From Chloroflexota bacterium (GTDB lineage: Bacteria; Chloroflexota; FW602-bin22; JAMCYS01): a DNA stretch of 7,977 nt. Shown here piece by piece: positions 1 through 6,857 of the stretch (its first letter is position 1; each line of letters starts with the position of its first letter). The DNA is taken from NCBI GenBank assembly GCA_021847625.1, contig JAJZQK010000122.1:1-7977 (forward strand). The letters run 5' to 3'. The position numbers and the translations under genes are program-made. The notes beneath the pieces were generated by a model, which was not told the origin of the DNA, did not search any database, and worked only from the letters and a program-made list of their open reading frames with translations.

Positions 1-1
1 C

Positions 2-7
2 TATACT
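2..7 (+). promoter_or_regulatory. Candidate -10 box of an rnc promoter
   Basis: The hexamer TATACT lies 41 bases before the rnc start and differs from the sigma-70 consensus TATAAT at one position. The same hexamer is the -10 of the much stronger promoter candidate before smc. Transcription would begin near base 14 and leave a leader of about 35 bases. The matching -35 box would fall left of the window edge, so the call rests on one hexamer plus the AT-rich surroundings, which stand out in this GC-rich DNA. Confidence 0.4.
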
Positions 8-48
8 TCCTTCTGAGCATAACACACAAACGCGAAGCCGAGGCAGCT

Positions 49-753
49 ATGGCCAAGAAGAACCTGGACGCCCTGGAGGAGAGGCTTGGGGTCACGTTCC
101 AAAGCAGGGACCTGCTGGAGCAGGCGCAGGTTCATCGGTCCTACCTCAACGAGAACCCCGAGTTCACCCTGCCCTCGAACGAGCGCCTGGAGTTCCTGGG
201 CGACGCCATCCTGGGCTTTCTCACCGCCGAGTATCTCTACCAGTCCCAGCCGTCCCTGCCCGAGGGCGAGATGACGACCCTGCGGGCGGCGGCGGTGCGC
301 GGGGAGACGCTGGCGCGCTGGGCGCAATCCCTTAGCCTCGGCCGCTATCTCCTGATGGGTCGCGGCGAAGTCAGCTCCGGCGGCCGCAGCCGGCCCGGGA
401 ACCTCGCCAACACCTTCGAGGCCCTCCTCGCCGCCGTCGCCATCGACCAGGGCCTGGAAACGGCCCGCGAAGTCCTCATGCGCTTCCTCAAGCCGGAGGT
501 GGACCTCCTGCTAGAGAGCGAAACGGCCAAGGACTACAAGTCCCGCCTGCAAGAGACCCTCCAATCGCAGCGCCAGCTCACGCCGACCTACCGCACGGTG
601 GAGACGAAGGGGCCGGACCACGCCCGCACGTTCATCGTCGAGGTGCTCGCCGGGGCGGAGGTCCTCGCCCAGGGAAGCGGTCCCAGCAAACAACACGCCG
701 AGCAGGACGCCGCTAGACAGGCCCTGGCCGCCGTTGGCTCCGGGGGTCGTTGA
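49..753 (+). CDS. rnc: Ribonuclease III
   Basis: This 234-residue protein is a full-length bacterial RNase III, the cytoplasmic endonuclease that cuts double-stranded RNA and matures rRNA precursors. The N-terminal catalytic domain (about residues 5-150) carries the family signature NERLEFLGDAIL at 44-55, with metal-binding candidates E45, E48 and D52, followed by PEGEMTTLRA at 71-80. The second acidic pair reads NTFEALLAA at 121-129: E124 is the expected catalytic glutamate, but the position usually occupied by Asp is N121. A C-terminal double-stranded-RNA-binding domain (about 160-230) begins with DYKSRLQE and ends with the typical GPSKQHAEQDAARQAL, GxSKKxAExxAA-like. The ATG at 49 is chosen because GAGG at 40-43 sits five bases upstream and because residue 1 gives a normal family length. 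The gene ends inside the smc promoter; smc follows on the same strand. Confidence 0.96.
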   Translation: MAKKNLDALEERLGVTFQSRDLLEQAQVHRSYLNENPEFTLPSNERLEFLGDAILGFLTAEYLYQSQPSLPEGEMTTLRAAAVRGETLARWAQSLSLGRYLLMGRGEVSSGGRSRPGNLANTFEALLAAVAIDQGLETAREVLMRFLKPEVDLLLESETAKDYKSRLQETLQSQRQLTPTYRTVETKGPDHARTFIVEVLAGAEVLAQGSGPSKQHAEQDAARQALAAVGSGGR

Positions 754-778
754 CAGCCTCCCCACAGACCGATATACT
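750..778 (+). promoter_or_regulatory. Sigma-70-type promoter for smc
   Basis: TTGACA at 750-755 is a perfect -35 hexamer and TATACT at 773-778 is a -10 hexamer with one mismatch. The spacer is exactly 17 bp, the optimum. The -35 box overlaps the rnc stop codon (TGA at 751-753). The predicted transcription start is near base 785, giving a leader of about 89 bases before the TTG start at 874. Such a match is very unlikely by chance in GC-rich DNA. It implies that smc has its own promoter in addition to any read-through from rnc. Confidence 0.75.
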
Positions 779-864
779 CATCGTCGGGCGACCGAACCAG
801 CCCCTTTCGAGACGTGCCGTTGGCAAGAGCGGCCGGCCAACAATCATACAGCCTAGCTACCCAC

Positions 865-870
865 GAGGGA
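865..870 (+). promoter_or_regulatory. Ribosome-binding site that decides the smc start
   Basis: GAGGGA at 865-870 lies just before the TTG at 874; the GAGG core ends five bases from the start codon. The earlier in-frame GTG at 814 has only a weak GAG upstream. Together with the family's conserved N-terminus this favours TTG at 874. Confidence 0.65.
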
Positions 871-873
871 CCT

Positions 874-3800
874 TTGCGCCTTAAGCGTCTAGAGATCAGG
901 GGCTTCAAGACCTTCGCCAGTCCCGTCACGCTCGAATTCAACTCCCCCATCACCGCCGTCGTCGGCCCGAACGGCAGCGGCAAGAGCAACATCGCCGACG
1001 CCGTGCGCTGGGTGCTGGGCGAGCAGAGCGCGCGCGCCCTGCGCACGAAGAAGACCGAGGACGTCATCTTCGCCGGGGGCAGCGGGCGCGCCCAGTTGGG
1101 AATGGCCGAGGTGACGCTCACCCTCGACAACGAGACGGGCTGGCTCGACATGCCCTATGCCGAGGTGGCCATTACCCGGCGCGCCTATCGCTCCGGCGAG
1201 AACGAGTACCTGCTCAACGGCGGCCGCGTGCGCCTGCGCGACCTGAACGATATGCTCCTGCGGGCAAACGCCGGCACCAACTCCTACACCAGCATCGGCC
1301 AGGGCATGGTCGATCTCGTCCTCAGCCTGCGCCCGGAAGAGCGGCGCTATCTCTTCGAAGAGGCCGCCGACGTCAAGCGCCATTACCTCAAGATCAAGGA
1401 ATCGCAGGACAAACTGGCCGCGACGGAGGACAACATGCGCCGGGTCACCGACCTGGCGACGGAACTGGCCCCGCGAGTCGCGACCCTGGAGCGGCAGGCC
1501 GAGCGCGCCCGCCGCTATGCCGCCCTCTCCGCCGAGCTGCAAGGCCTGCTCGTGCGCTGGTATCGCCACCAGTGGCGGCGGGCGCAGGTCCAGCTGACGA
1601 AGGCGGAGGAGGAAGACCACCGGGCCGCCGCGGACCTCCGGGCGCTCGAGGAGGAACTGGCAACAGCCGAGGAGCAGGCTGCCACTCTGGCTTCCCGCCG
1701 CACGAACATGGAGCGGCGCCGCTCGGCGCTCGCGGCCGAGGCTGCCACGCTGGCCCAGCAGATCGACCGGGTGCAACTGGAGATTGCCGTCGGTCGCGAG
1801 CGCTTGGCCGCCCTCGCCGACCGCGGGGCCGAGATCGAACGCCGCTTGGGGGAGACGGCGCAGGGGCAGGAGCGCGGCGCCGCCCAGCTGACCACGAGCG
1901 ACCGCACCCGCGCCGGCCTGGCGGCGGAGAAGGAGCGCCTCGCCGCCGACCTCGCCCAAGTCGCCGCGGACGCCGCCCAGGCCCACGGCAGGCGCGAGGC
2001 CCGCACGGCCGAGCTCGCCGCCGTCGAGGCGGCACTTGAGCAAGTGACCAACCGTTGGACCCAGGCCCAGGTCGCCCTTGCCCGCCAAGCCGAACAGCGC
2101 ACGGCGGCGGCGCACGACATCGAGTCGCGCCGCAAGGCCCTGCGTGACAACGAAGGGCGCCTGCTGGAGATCGAGCAGGAGGTCGCCGCCGTCAACGGCC
2201 AACTCGCTAAGCTGGATCAAGAACTTGACGCGCTAGCCCACGACCTTGCCGCCAAGGAAAGCGCCCTGGCCGAGGCAGAGAACGCCGTGGCAGGGGAGGA
2301 GCAGCGGCTGGAGCACGTGCGCCGCGAGCGGCAGGCCCTGGCGGCGCGCCTGGCCGTACTGGAACGTTGGCACCAGGACCTCTCCGGCTACCACGGGGGC
2401 GTGCGGGCGGTCCTGCGGGCCGGGCGAGGCGGACAGCGCACGGACCGCCTCGAGGGCATCGTCGGCGTCGTGGCGGGCCTCCTGCGCGTGCCCCCGGAGC
2501 TGGAGGTGGCGGTGGAGGTTGCCCTCGGGGGGCGCCTGCAGGATGTCGTCGTCGAACGGTGGCGCGACGCCGAGGCGGCCATCGAGTTCCTCAAGCGCAC
2601 GCGGGCCGGCCGTGCCACCTTCTTGCCGTTGGACACGCTGCGCCAGGGCCCGAGCAGCTGCCCGGTGCGGGGACCGGGCGTGCTGGGCGTGGGCAGCGAC
2701 CTCGTGGAGTACGCGCCAGCCCACGCCGTCGTCGCCCGCCACCTCCTGGGCCGCACGCTCGTCGTGCAGGACCTGCCCACCGCCCGCCGGGCCCTCGCCG
2801 ATTGCCCCGGCGGCTGGCAGATCGTCACCCTTGCCGGGGAGATCGTGCGATCGAGCGGCGCCGTCACCGGGGGCACGCTCGGCCCCCAGCAGAGCGGCCT
2901 GCTCGGCCAGGAGCGCGAGCTGCGCGACGGCCCGGCCCGTCTGGCGGCCCTCGACGGGCAGGTGGTCAAGGCCGAGCACGTCGTCGCCGAACGACGGGCG
3001 GCAATTCGCGATCTCAAGACGAGCGCCGGGCAATTGCTGCGCCAGGAACGCGAGCACGCGGTGCCGAAGCAGCGCGCGGAGGCGGACCTGGCGACGCGCC
3101 TGCGCGAGGCCGAGCGGCGGCGGCGGGAGCTGGCCGGGGCCGAGCAAGCCGTCCAGGCCGCCGAAGAGGCCTGGCTTGTGGCGGGCGAGCGGGAGGAGGA
3201 GCTGAGCGCCGAGCAGGAGCGCTTGGCGCGGGCCCGCGAGGCGGCCCGGGGCAAGGTCGAGGAAGCGCGGGAGGCGTTGGCGGCGCTGGACGCGGCCGAC
3301 GGGGACCTCACGCGCCGCCTGGCCGAGGGGCGAGCGGCGCTGGCAAACGTGGAGCGTGAAGAGGCCAGGCTCGCCCGTTTACACGCCGAGCAGCAGGCGG
3401 AACTACGCCGTCTGGCGGCGGCAACGGCGCAGCTGCAGCAGGAGGCCGGCCAGATAGAGGAACAGTCGGTGGCGCTGGCGGAGGCGCTGGCCGCAGACGA
3501 GGCCAAGGCACGGGGGTTAGCCGAACAGCACGAGCAGAACCAAGCGACCGAACGTGACCTGCGCGAAGGGCTGGCCCGTCTGCAAGCGCAGACGGCGCAG
3601 TTGGAGGCCAGCCGGCACGACCTGCACCGCCGCCAGACGGCCCTCAGCGCTGCCTGCGCCACGGCGACGGCCGCCGTGGAGCGCGTGCAGGGCGAGCTGG
3701 CCTCGCTGCGCGAGCGCATCGGCGGCGACCTGGGCCTGGAGGACGATGAGGGCCGGCGACAGTTGCCCTTGCCCTGGGAGGCGGAGGCGCCGGAGGTGGC

Positions 3801-4551
3801 CGAGGAGACGCTCAGCCCCGAGCAGCTGCGCCGGCAGATCGACCATCTGCGCTCGCAGCTCCGCGGCCTGGCCAACGTCAACCCCGAGGCGGTGCACGAT
3901 CATGCCGAGTTGGCGGCCCGGCACTCGTATCTACTCTCGCAGCACGCCGACCTCCAGCAGGCGGCGAGGGGTCTCCGCCTGGCCATCGCCGACCTAGAGC
4001 AGGCCATGCGCCGCCAGTTCGAGAAGACGGTAGCGGAGGTAGCGGGGGAGTTCCGCCGCAACTTCACCGCCCTCTTCGGCGGGGGTACGGCCCGCCTCGT
4101 GCTCACCGAGGGGGACAACCCCTTGCAGACCGGCGTCGAGATCATCGCCCAGCCCCCCGGCAAGCGCCTACAGAGCCTCACCCTCCTTTCCGGCGGCGAG
4201 CGGGCGCTGACCGCCGTGGCCCTCATCTTCGCCATCCTGCGGGTGAAGCCGGCCCCGTTCTGCGTCCTCGACGAGATAGACGCGGCCCTCGACGACGCCA
4301 ACGTCCGCCGCTGCGCGGCGATGCTCGCCTCGCTGGCCGACCAGACGCAGTTCGTGGTCATCACCCACAACCGCGGCACGATGGAGCACGCCGGCACCCT
4401 CTACGGGGTGTCCATCGGCCCGGATGGCGTCTCTCGGCTGGTTTCGCTACGCCTCGAAAACGTCCCACCGGCCGACGACGAGGACGGGGAGAGCGGCCTC
4501 ACCCCCGACCAGGACATCGGCGAGGAAGAGGAATCCGTCACTATCGGTTGA
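874..4551 (+). CDS. smc: Chromosome segregation/condensation protein SMC
   Basis: This 1225-residue protein is a complete bacterial SMC ATPase, which dimerises and, with ScpA and ScpB (not in this window), extrudes and organises chromosomal DNA. The N-terminal head has the Walker A motif GPNGSGKS at 31-38 and the Q-loop region with IGQGMVDLVLSLRPEERR. Coiled coil (about 170-500, rich in Ala, Arg and Glu) leads to the hinge (about 505-670), which includes LEGIVGVVAGLL and the GAVTGG motif at 662-667. A second coiled coil (about 690-960) returns to the C-terminal head, with the ABC signature LSGGE at 1105-1109, Walker B VLDEID at 1131-1136 (D1133, E1134), the D-loop AALDDANV and the switch-His stretch VITHNRGTME. 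A proline-containing stretch at 963-985 and an acidic tail of roughly 27 residues lie outside these parts. I start at TTG 874 because it gives MRLKRLEIRGFKTFA, the usual SMC N-terminus; a GTG at 814 would add 20 residues with no family resemblance. The length is slightly above the usual 1150-1200. Confidence 0.97.
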   Translation: MRLKRLEIRGFKTFASPVTLEFNSPITAVVGPNGSGKSNIADAVRWVLGEQSARALRTKKTEDVIFAGGSGRAQLGMAEVTLTLDNETGWLDMPYAEVAITRRAYRSGENEYLLNGGRVRLRDLNDMLLRANAGTNSYTSIGQGMVDLVLSLRPEERRYLFEEAADVKRHYLKIKESQDKLAATEDNMRRVTDLATELAPRVATLERQAERARRYAALSAELQGLLVRWYRHQWRRAQVQLTKAEEEDHRAAADLRALEEELATAEEQAATLASRRTNMERRRSALAAEAATLAQQIDRVQLEIAVGRERLAALADRGAEIERRLGETAQGQERGAAQLTTSDRTRAGLAAEKERLAADLAQVAADAAQAHGRREARTAELAAVEAALEQVTNRWTQAQVALARQAEQRTAAAHDIESRRKALRDNEGRLLEIEQEVAAVNGQLAKLDQELDALAHDLAAKESALAEAENAVAGEEQRLEHVRRERQALAARLAVLERWHQDLSGYHGGVRAVLRAGRGGQRTDRLEGIVGVVAGLLRVPPELEVAVEVALGGRLQDVVVERWRDAEAAIEFLKRTRAGRATFLPLDTLRQGPSSCPVRGPGVLGVGSDLVEYAPAHAVVARHLLGRTLVVQDLPTARRALADCPGGWQIVTLAGEIVRSSGAVTGGTLGPQQSGLLGQERELRDGPARLAALDGQVVKAEHVVAERRAAIRDLKTSAGQLLRQEREHAVPKQRAEADLATRLREAERRRRELAGAEQAVQAAEEAWLVAGEREEELSAEQERLARAREAARGKVEEAREALAALDAADGDLTRRLAEGRAALANVEREEARLARLHAEQQAELRRLAAATAQLQQEAGQIEEQSVALAEALAADEAKARGLAEQHEQNQATERDLREGLARLQAQTAQLEASRHDLHRRQTALSAACATATAAVERVQGELASLRERIGGDLGLEDDEGRRQLPLPWEAEAPEVAEETLSPEQLRRQIDHLRSQLRGLANVNPEAVHDHAELAARHSYLLSQHADLQQAARGLRLAIADLEQAMRRQFEKTVAEVAGEFRRNFTALFGGGTARLVLTEGDNPLQTGVEIIAQPPGKRLQSLTLLSGGERALTAVALIFAILRVKPAPFCVLDEIDAALDDANVRRCAAMLASLADQTQFVVITHNRGTMEHAGTLYGVSIGPDGVSRLVSLRLENVPPADDEDGESGLTPDQDIGEEEESVTIG

Positions 4552-4633
4552 TGGCGCGACCGGCCTAGCGCCCTCCAGAGTGCCCTCTCCCCAGAAGGGT
4601 TCATGGGCGGACGGCTGCGTGTCCGGGAGGGTC

Positions 4634-4655
4634 GCCCGCCGCTGAAGCAGCGGGC
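4634..4655. repeat. Imperfect hairpin, possible small mobile-element end
   Basis: GCCC at 4634-4637 pairs with GGGC at 4652-4655 and GCTG at 4641-4644 pairs with CAGC at 4648-4651, with a three-base AAG loop and GCC bulged on the 5' side. A second register pairs CCGCTG at 4639-4644 with CAGCGG at 4648-4653. Bulged subterminal hairpins of this kind are known from IS200/IS605-type elements and derived palindromic repeats. There is no transposase in the window, and no run of T follows on either strand, so the identity is only a suggestion. Confidence 0.3.
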
Positions 4656-4737
4656 TAATCCAACAAAGCCCCTTTCGTGGTAGGTAGGCCATCACCAGGC
4701 TGCCAGCGGGACGGGGAAGCCCGCGGGCCCAGAAGGC

Positions 4738-4767
4738 TTGCTTCATGGCTGCGTCGCGGGGCATAAT
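4738..4767 (+). promoter_or_regulatory. Candidate promoter of the alanyl-tRNA editing gene
   Basis: TTGCTT at 4738-4743 (three of six consensus positions, including the important TTG) and CATAAT at 4762-4767 (five of six) are separated by 18 bp. Transcription would start near 4774 and give a leader of about 58 bases. The -35 box overlaps the right arm of the AAGCC/GGCTT inverted repeat, which could allow regulation but may be coincidence. Confidence 0.4.
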
Positions 4768-4820
4768 GAGGGACAAGACAGGCGGCCGCATCCGACCGGG
4801 CTGCCCGCGCCACTGCACGC

Positions 4821-4828
4821 GGAGAGGG
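4821..4828 (+). promoter_or_regulatory. Ribosome-binding site that decides the editing-protein start
   Basis: GGAGAGGG lies at 4821-4828, with the GGAG core seven bases before the ATG at 4832. This supports starting there and not at the in-frame ATG at 4745, which would lie upstream of the predicted transcription start and add a 29-residue extension rich in Arg and Gly that matches nothing in the family. Confidence 0.7.
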
Positions 4829-4831
4829 CAT

Positions 4832-6052
4832 ATGAAGACAAAGAGACTCGACTACGACAACCCCTATGCCAGGGCGTTCCGGGCCCGGATAGTCGAACGG
4901 CGCCAGCTGAAGGGCAAGGTGGGCGTGATCCTGGCGGAAACGCTGTTCTACCCCACCTCCGGCGGCCAGCCGCACGACACGGGGATCCTGGGCGGCCAGC
5001 CGGTGCTGGACGTCTTCGAGGACGGCGAGGCCATCGTCCACGTCGTGCCCCGGGACGTGACGGGGGACGTGGCGGAGGGCGTGATCGACTGGGAGCGGCG
5101 CTTCGACCACATGCAACAGCACACCGGCCAGCACATCCTCTCCCAGGCCTTCGTCGAGGCGGCGAACGCCGAGACCGTCTCCTTCCACCTCAGCGAGACG
5201 ACCGCCACCATCGACGTCGCGGCGACCGACCTCACCGCCGAGCAACTGGCGGCGGTGGAGGACCGGGCCAACCGGATCGTCTTCGAGGACCGGCCGATCA
5301 TCTCTGCTTTCGTGGCGCCCGAACGGCTGGCCGAGCTGCCCCTGCGCAAGCCACCCACGGTGACCGAGAACATCCGCATCGTGGAGGTCGCGCAGTTCGA
5401 CTGGTCGCCCTGCGGCGGCACCCATTGCCGGGCCGCGGGCGAGGTCGGCTTGATCAAGATCAGGCGCACCGAGCGGCGGGGGACGGAGACGCGGGCCGAG
5501 TTCGCCTGCGGCTGGCGGGCCTTGCGCGACTACCGCTGGAAGAACGACCATGTCAATAGGCTGGCGAACGCCCTCTCCGTGCGCGACGGCGAGGCCGTGG
5601 ACGGCGCCCTGCGCTGGCTGGAGGAGGCCAAGGCCCGCGAGAAGGAGGTCCAGGCCCTGCGCGAGGAACTGCTCGGCCACGAGGCCGCCTCGTTGCGGCA
5701 GGCGGCGCCCCGCCGAGGGGGCGTGGCCGTCGTGAGCCAGATCTTCGGGAATCGGGCCGTGGACGAGGTGAAGCATCTGGCCCAGAAGATCACGGCGGAG
5801 GAGAAGACGATCGCCCTGCTGGCCGTCACCGGCCAGAAAGGGCAGCTGCTGTTCGCCCGTTCGGCCGACGTGAACTGCGACATGGGCGCCACGCTCCGCA
5901 CGGTGATGAGCGTGGTGGGTGGCCGCGGCGGCGGCACGGCCACCCTTGCCCAGGGCGGGGTACCCGACCCCGGCCGCGTTCCCGAGGCCCTGGCCCAGGC
6001 CCTGACGCACGTGGACGCCTGCCTGAGCGACCGGGAGCCCGACGTCATCTGA
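4832..6052 (+). CDS. Alanyl-tRNA editing protein (AlaX-like, with DHHA1 domain)
   Basis: This 406-residue protein resembles the editing half of alanyl-tRNA synthetase without its catalytic (aminoacylation) domain. Such AlaX-type proteins act in trans in the cytoplasm and hydrolyse tRNA-Ala mischarged with serine or glycine. Residues about 1-90 form the beta-barrel part, with the stretch FYPTSGGQPHDTG at 39-51. The zinc-binding editing domain (about 90-235) carries HTGQH at 97-101 (H97, H101) and CGGTH at 194-198 (C194, H198), the four expected ligands. A short coiled coil (about 262-292) leads to a C-terminal DHHA1-like domain (about 296-395) with the glycine-rich GGRGGGTATLAQGG at 363-376, as in the synthetase C-terminus. 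The length fits the long AlaX class; short AlaX proteins lack the C-terminal domain. The gene seems to be a single-gene unit between smc and a convergent operon. Confidence is high for the family, lower for exact substrate choice. Confidence 0.93.
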   Translation: MKTKRLDYDNPYARAFRARIVERRQLKGKVGVILAETLFYPTSGGQPHDTGILGGQPVLDVFEDGEAIVHVVPRDVTGDVAEGVIDWERRFDHMQQHTGQHILSQAFVEAANAETVSFHLSETTATIDVAATDLTAEQLAAVEDRANRIVFEDRPIISAFVAPERLAELPLRKPPTVTENIRIVEVAQFDWSPCGGTHCRAAGEVGLIKIRRTERRGTETRAEFACGWRALRDYRWKNDHVNRLANALSVRDGEAVDGALRWLEEAKAREKEVQALREELLGHEAASLRQAAPRRGGVAVVSQIFGNRAVDEVKHLAQKITAEEKTIALLAVTGQKGQLLFARSADVNCDMGATLRTVMSVVGGRGGGTATLAQGGVPDPGRVPEALAQALTHVDACLSDREPDVI

Positions 6053-6068
6053 CGGGCCAGGAGAAACC

Positions 6069-6854
6069 CTAGCCGTACACCACGCGCCGGAAGCGCCGCA
6101 CGAAATACGCCAGCGTCGCGGACATCAGCACGGCGCCGAGGAGGACGGCTACCCACCAGTTAGGGTCGCCCGCCTCGGCCAGCCAGTAGGCCTTGATCGC
6201 CCAGTAGGGCGGGAAGAGCCCGACCAGCAGGTCCCACGGCTGGGGCACGAACCAGCCCGCGAACAGCAGCAGGCCGGTCGTGCCCAGGATCTTCATCTGG
6301 GCGAAGCCCTCCACCTTGTTGTCGGCGTAGACCGCCAGGAACAGCTCGGCGAGGGCGCCCATCAGCGAAGCTACGACCGCGATCGGCAGTAGCTGCCAGA
6401 ACGGGATCAGGGCCTGGCCGACGATGTACACCCCGGCCATGACCATGGCGAAGGCGATCACCGCCGCGACCAGCACGCGGTAGGCCAGGTAGTAGGTCGT
6501 CGGCAAGGGCGTGACGAGCAGCGCATCTATCGTGTGGTCGTCGCGCTCGTCGAGCAGGATGAAGGCGATCACCATGCCGCCGATCATCGCCGCCTCGAAG
6601 ATGATCATGTAACCGACGAGGAGCGGGTAGATCGCCGACCCGCTCAGCCCCAGGCCTGGGTTCGCCGCCAGCAGGTCGCTTAGCCACGGCAGCCCGAAGC
6701 GGAGAAGCACGGCCATGCCGATGCTGATCGCCACCAGGCTCGGCAGGAACGAATCCCGCCCGAACAGACGCACGTCGTTGCGAGCCAGCATACCCAGCGC
6801 GGACAGCAGCCCCGGCGCTCGCGTCCGGGGAACAGTCACTGTTACCTGCGCCAT
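6069..6854 (-). CDS. ABC-2-type transporter permease (second permease of operon)
   Basis: This 261-residue integral membrane protein has about six hydrophobic segments, near residues 37-55, 75-101, 123-147, 153-176, 188-222 (possibly a re-entrant pair) and 233-252, followed by a basic C-terminus (RRFRRVVYG). After the second segment it has ERDDHTIDALLVTPL at 103-117. The preceding permease has ERDQHTLDAMFVSPL at the same point, so the two are related. This loop is where ABC-2 permeases touch their ATPase. The start ATG is at 6854-6852; AGGAG at 6866-6862, inside the end of the preceding gene, lies seven bases upstream, and the gap between the genes is 3 bases, which suggests translational coupling. 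It is the last gene of a leftward operon. The three-gene plan recalls the mycobacterial Rv2686c-Rv2688c fluoroquinolone exporter, but the substrate here is unknown. Confidence 0.88.
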   Translation of the reverse strand: MAQVTVTVPRTRAPGLLSALGMLARNDVRLFGRDSFLPSLVAISIGMAVLLRFGLPWLSDLLAANPGLGLSGSAIYPLLVGYMIIFEAAMIGGMVIAFILLDERDDHTIDALLVTPLPTTYYLAYRVLVAAVIAFAMVMAGVYIVGQALIPFWQLLPIAVVASLMGALAELFLAVYADNKVEGFAQMKILGTTGLLLFAGWFVPQPWDLLVGLFPPYWAIKAYWLAEAGDPNWWVAVLLGAVLMSATLAYFVRRFRRVVYG

Positions 6855-6857
6855 CTC

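Larger units (their letters stand above)
4552..4831. other. 280-bp intergenic gap with small inverted repeats
   Basis: I see no gene here. Just after the smc stop, GGCGC at 4553-4557 can pair with GCGCC at 4568-4572, but no T-run follows, so it is a poor intrinsic terminator. An imperfect hairpin lies at 4634-4655, listed separately. The perfect 10-base palindrome GCCCGCGGGC is at 4719-4728, flanked by AAGCC (4717-4721) and GGCTT (4735-4739), which can pair as an alternative stem. A candidate promoter for the editing-protein gene is at 4738-4767. Short reading frames through the gap, on both strands, resemble no family I know and lack good ribosome-binding sites. Confidence 0.6.

Noticed and set aside
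889..2220. Long open frame antisense to smc
   Set aside because: It is a by-product of GC-rich codon use opposite smc; it shows no family motif, and the + strand frame encodes a clear SMC protein.
2388..3881. Second long open frame antisense to smc, very rich in Arg, Ser and Ala
   Set aside because: The composition is that of a shadow frame over the Ala/Glu/Arg-rich coiled coil; no start signal or domain is visible.
4553..4572. Intrinsic terminator after smc (GGCGC/GCGCC)
   Set aside because: The stem is only five bases with a ten-base loop and no T-run follows.
4590..4670. Possible tRNA or T-box leader before the alanyl-tRNA editing gene
   Set aside because: No cloverleaf, no proper T-loop sequence with pairing stem, and no conserved T-box sequence could be found.
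4447..4818. Minus-strand frame across the smc 3' end and the intergenic gap
   Set aside because: It overlaps the C-terminal smc coding region, has no recognisable domain or good ribosome-binding site, and looks like translated non-coding DNA.
4745..4831. N-terminal extension of the editing protein from ATG 4745
   Set aside because: The candidate -10 box lies inside it, the extension matches nothing in the family, and a good GGAG precedes the ATG at 4832.
6059..6063. AGGAG on the + strand after the editing-protein stop
   Set aside because: No start codon or coding frame follows at a usable distance; it is the opposite strand of the permease 3' end.
6831..6843. Dyad AACAGT-C-ACTGTT near the start of the second permease gene, as an operator
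   Set aside because: It lies within codons 4-8 of the gene, encodes repeating Val-Thr, and a six-base dyad is expected by chance in a window of this size.
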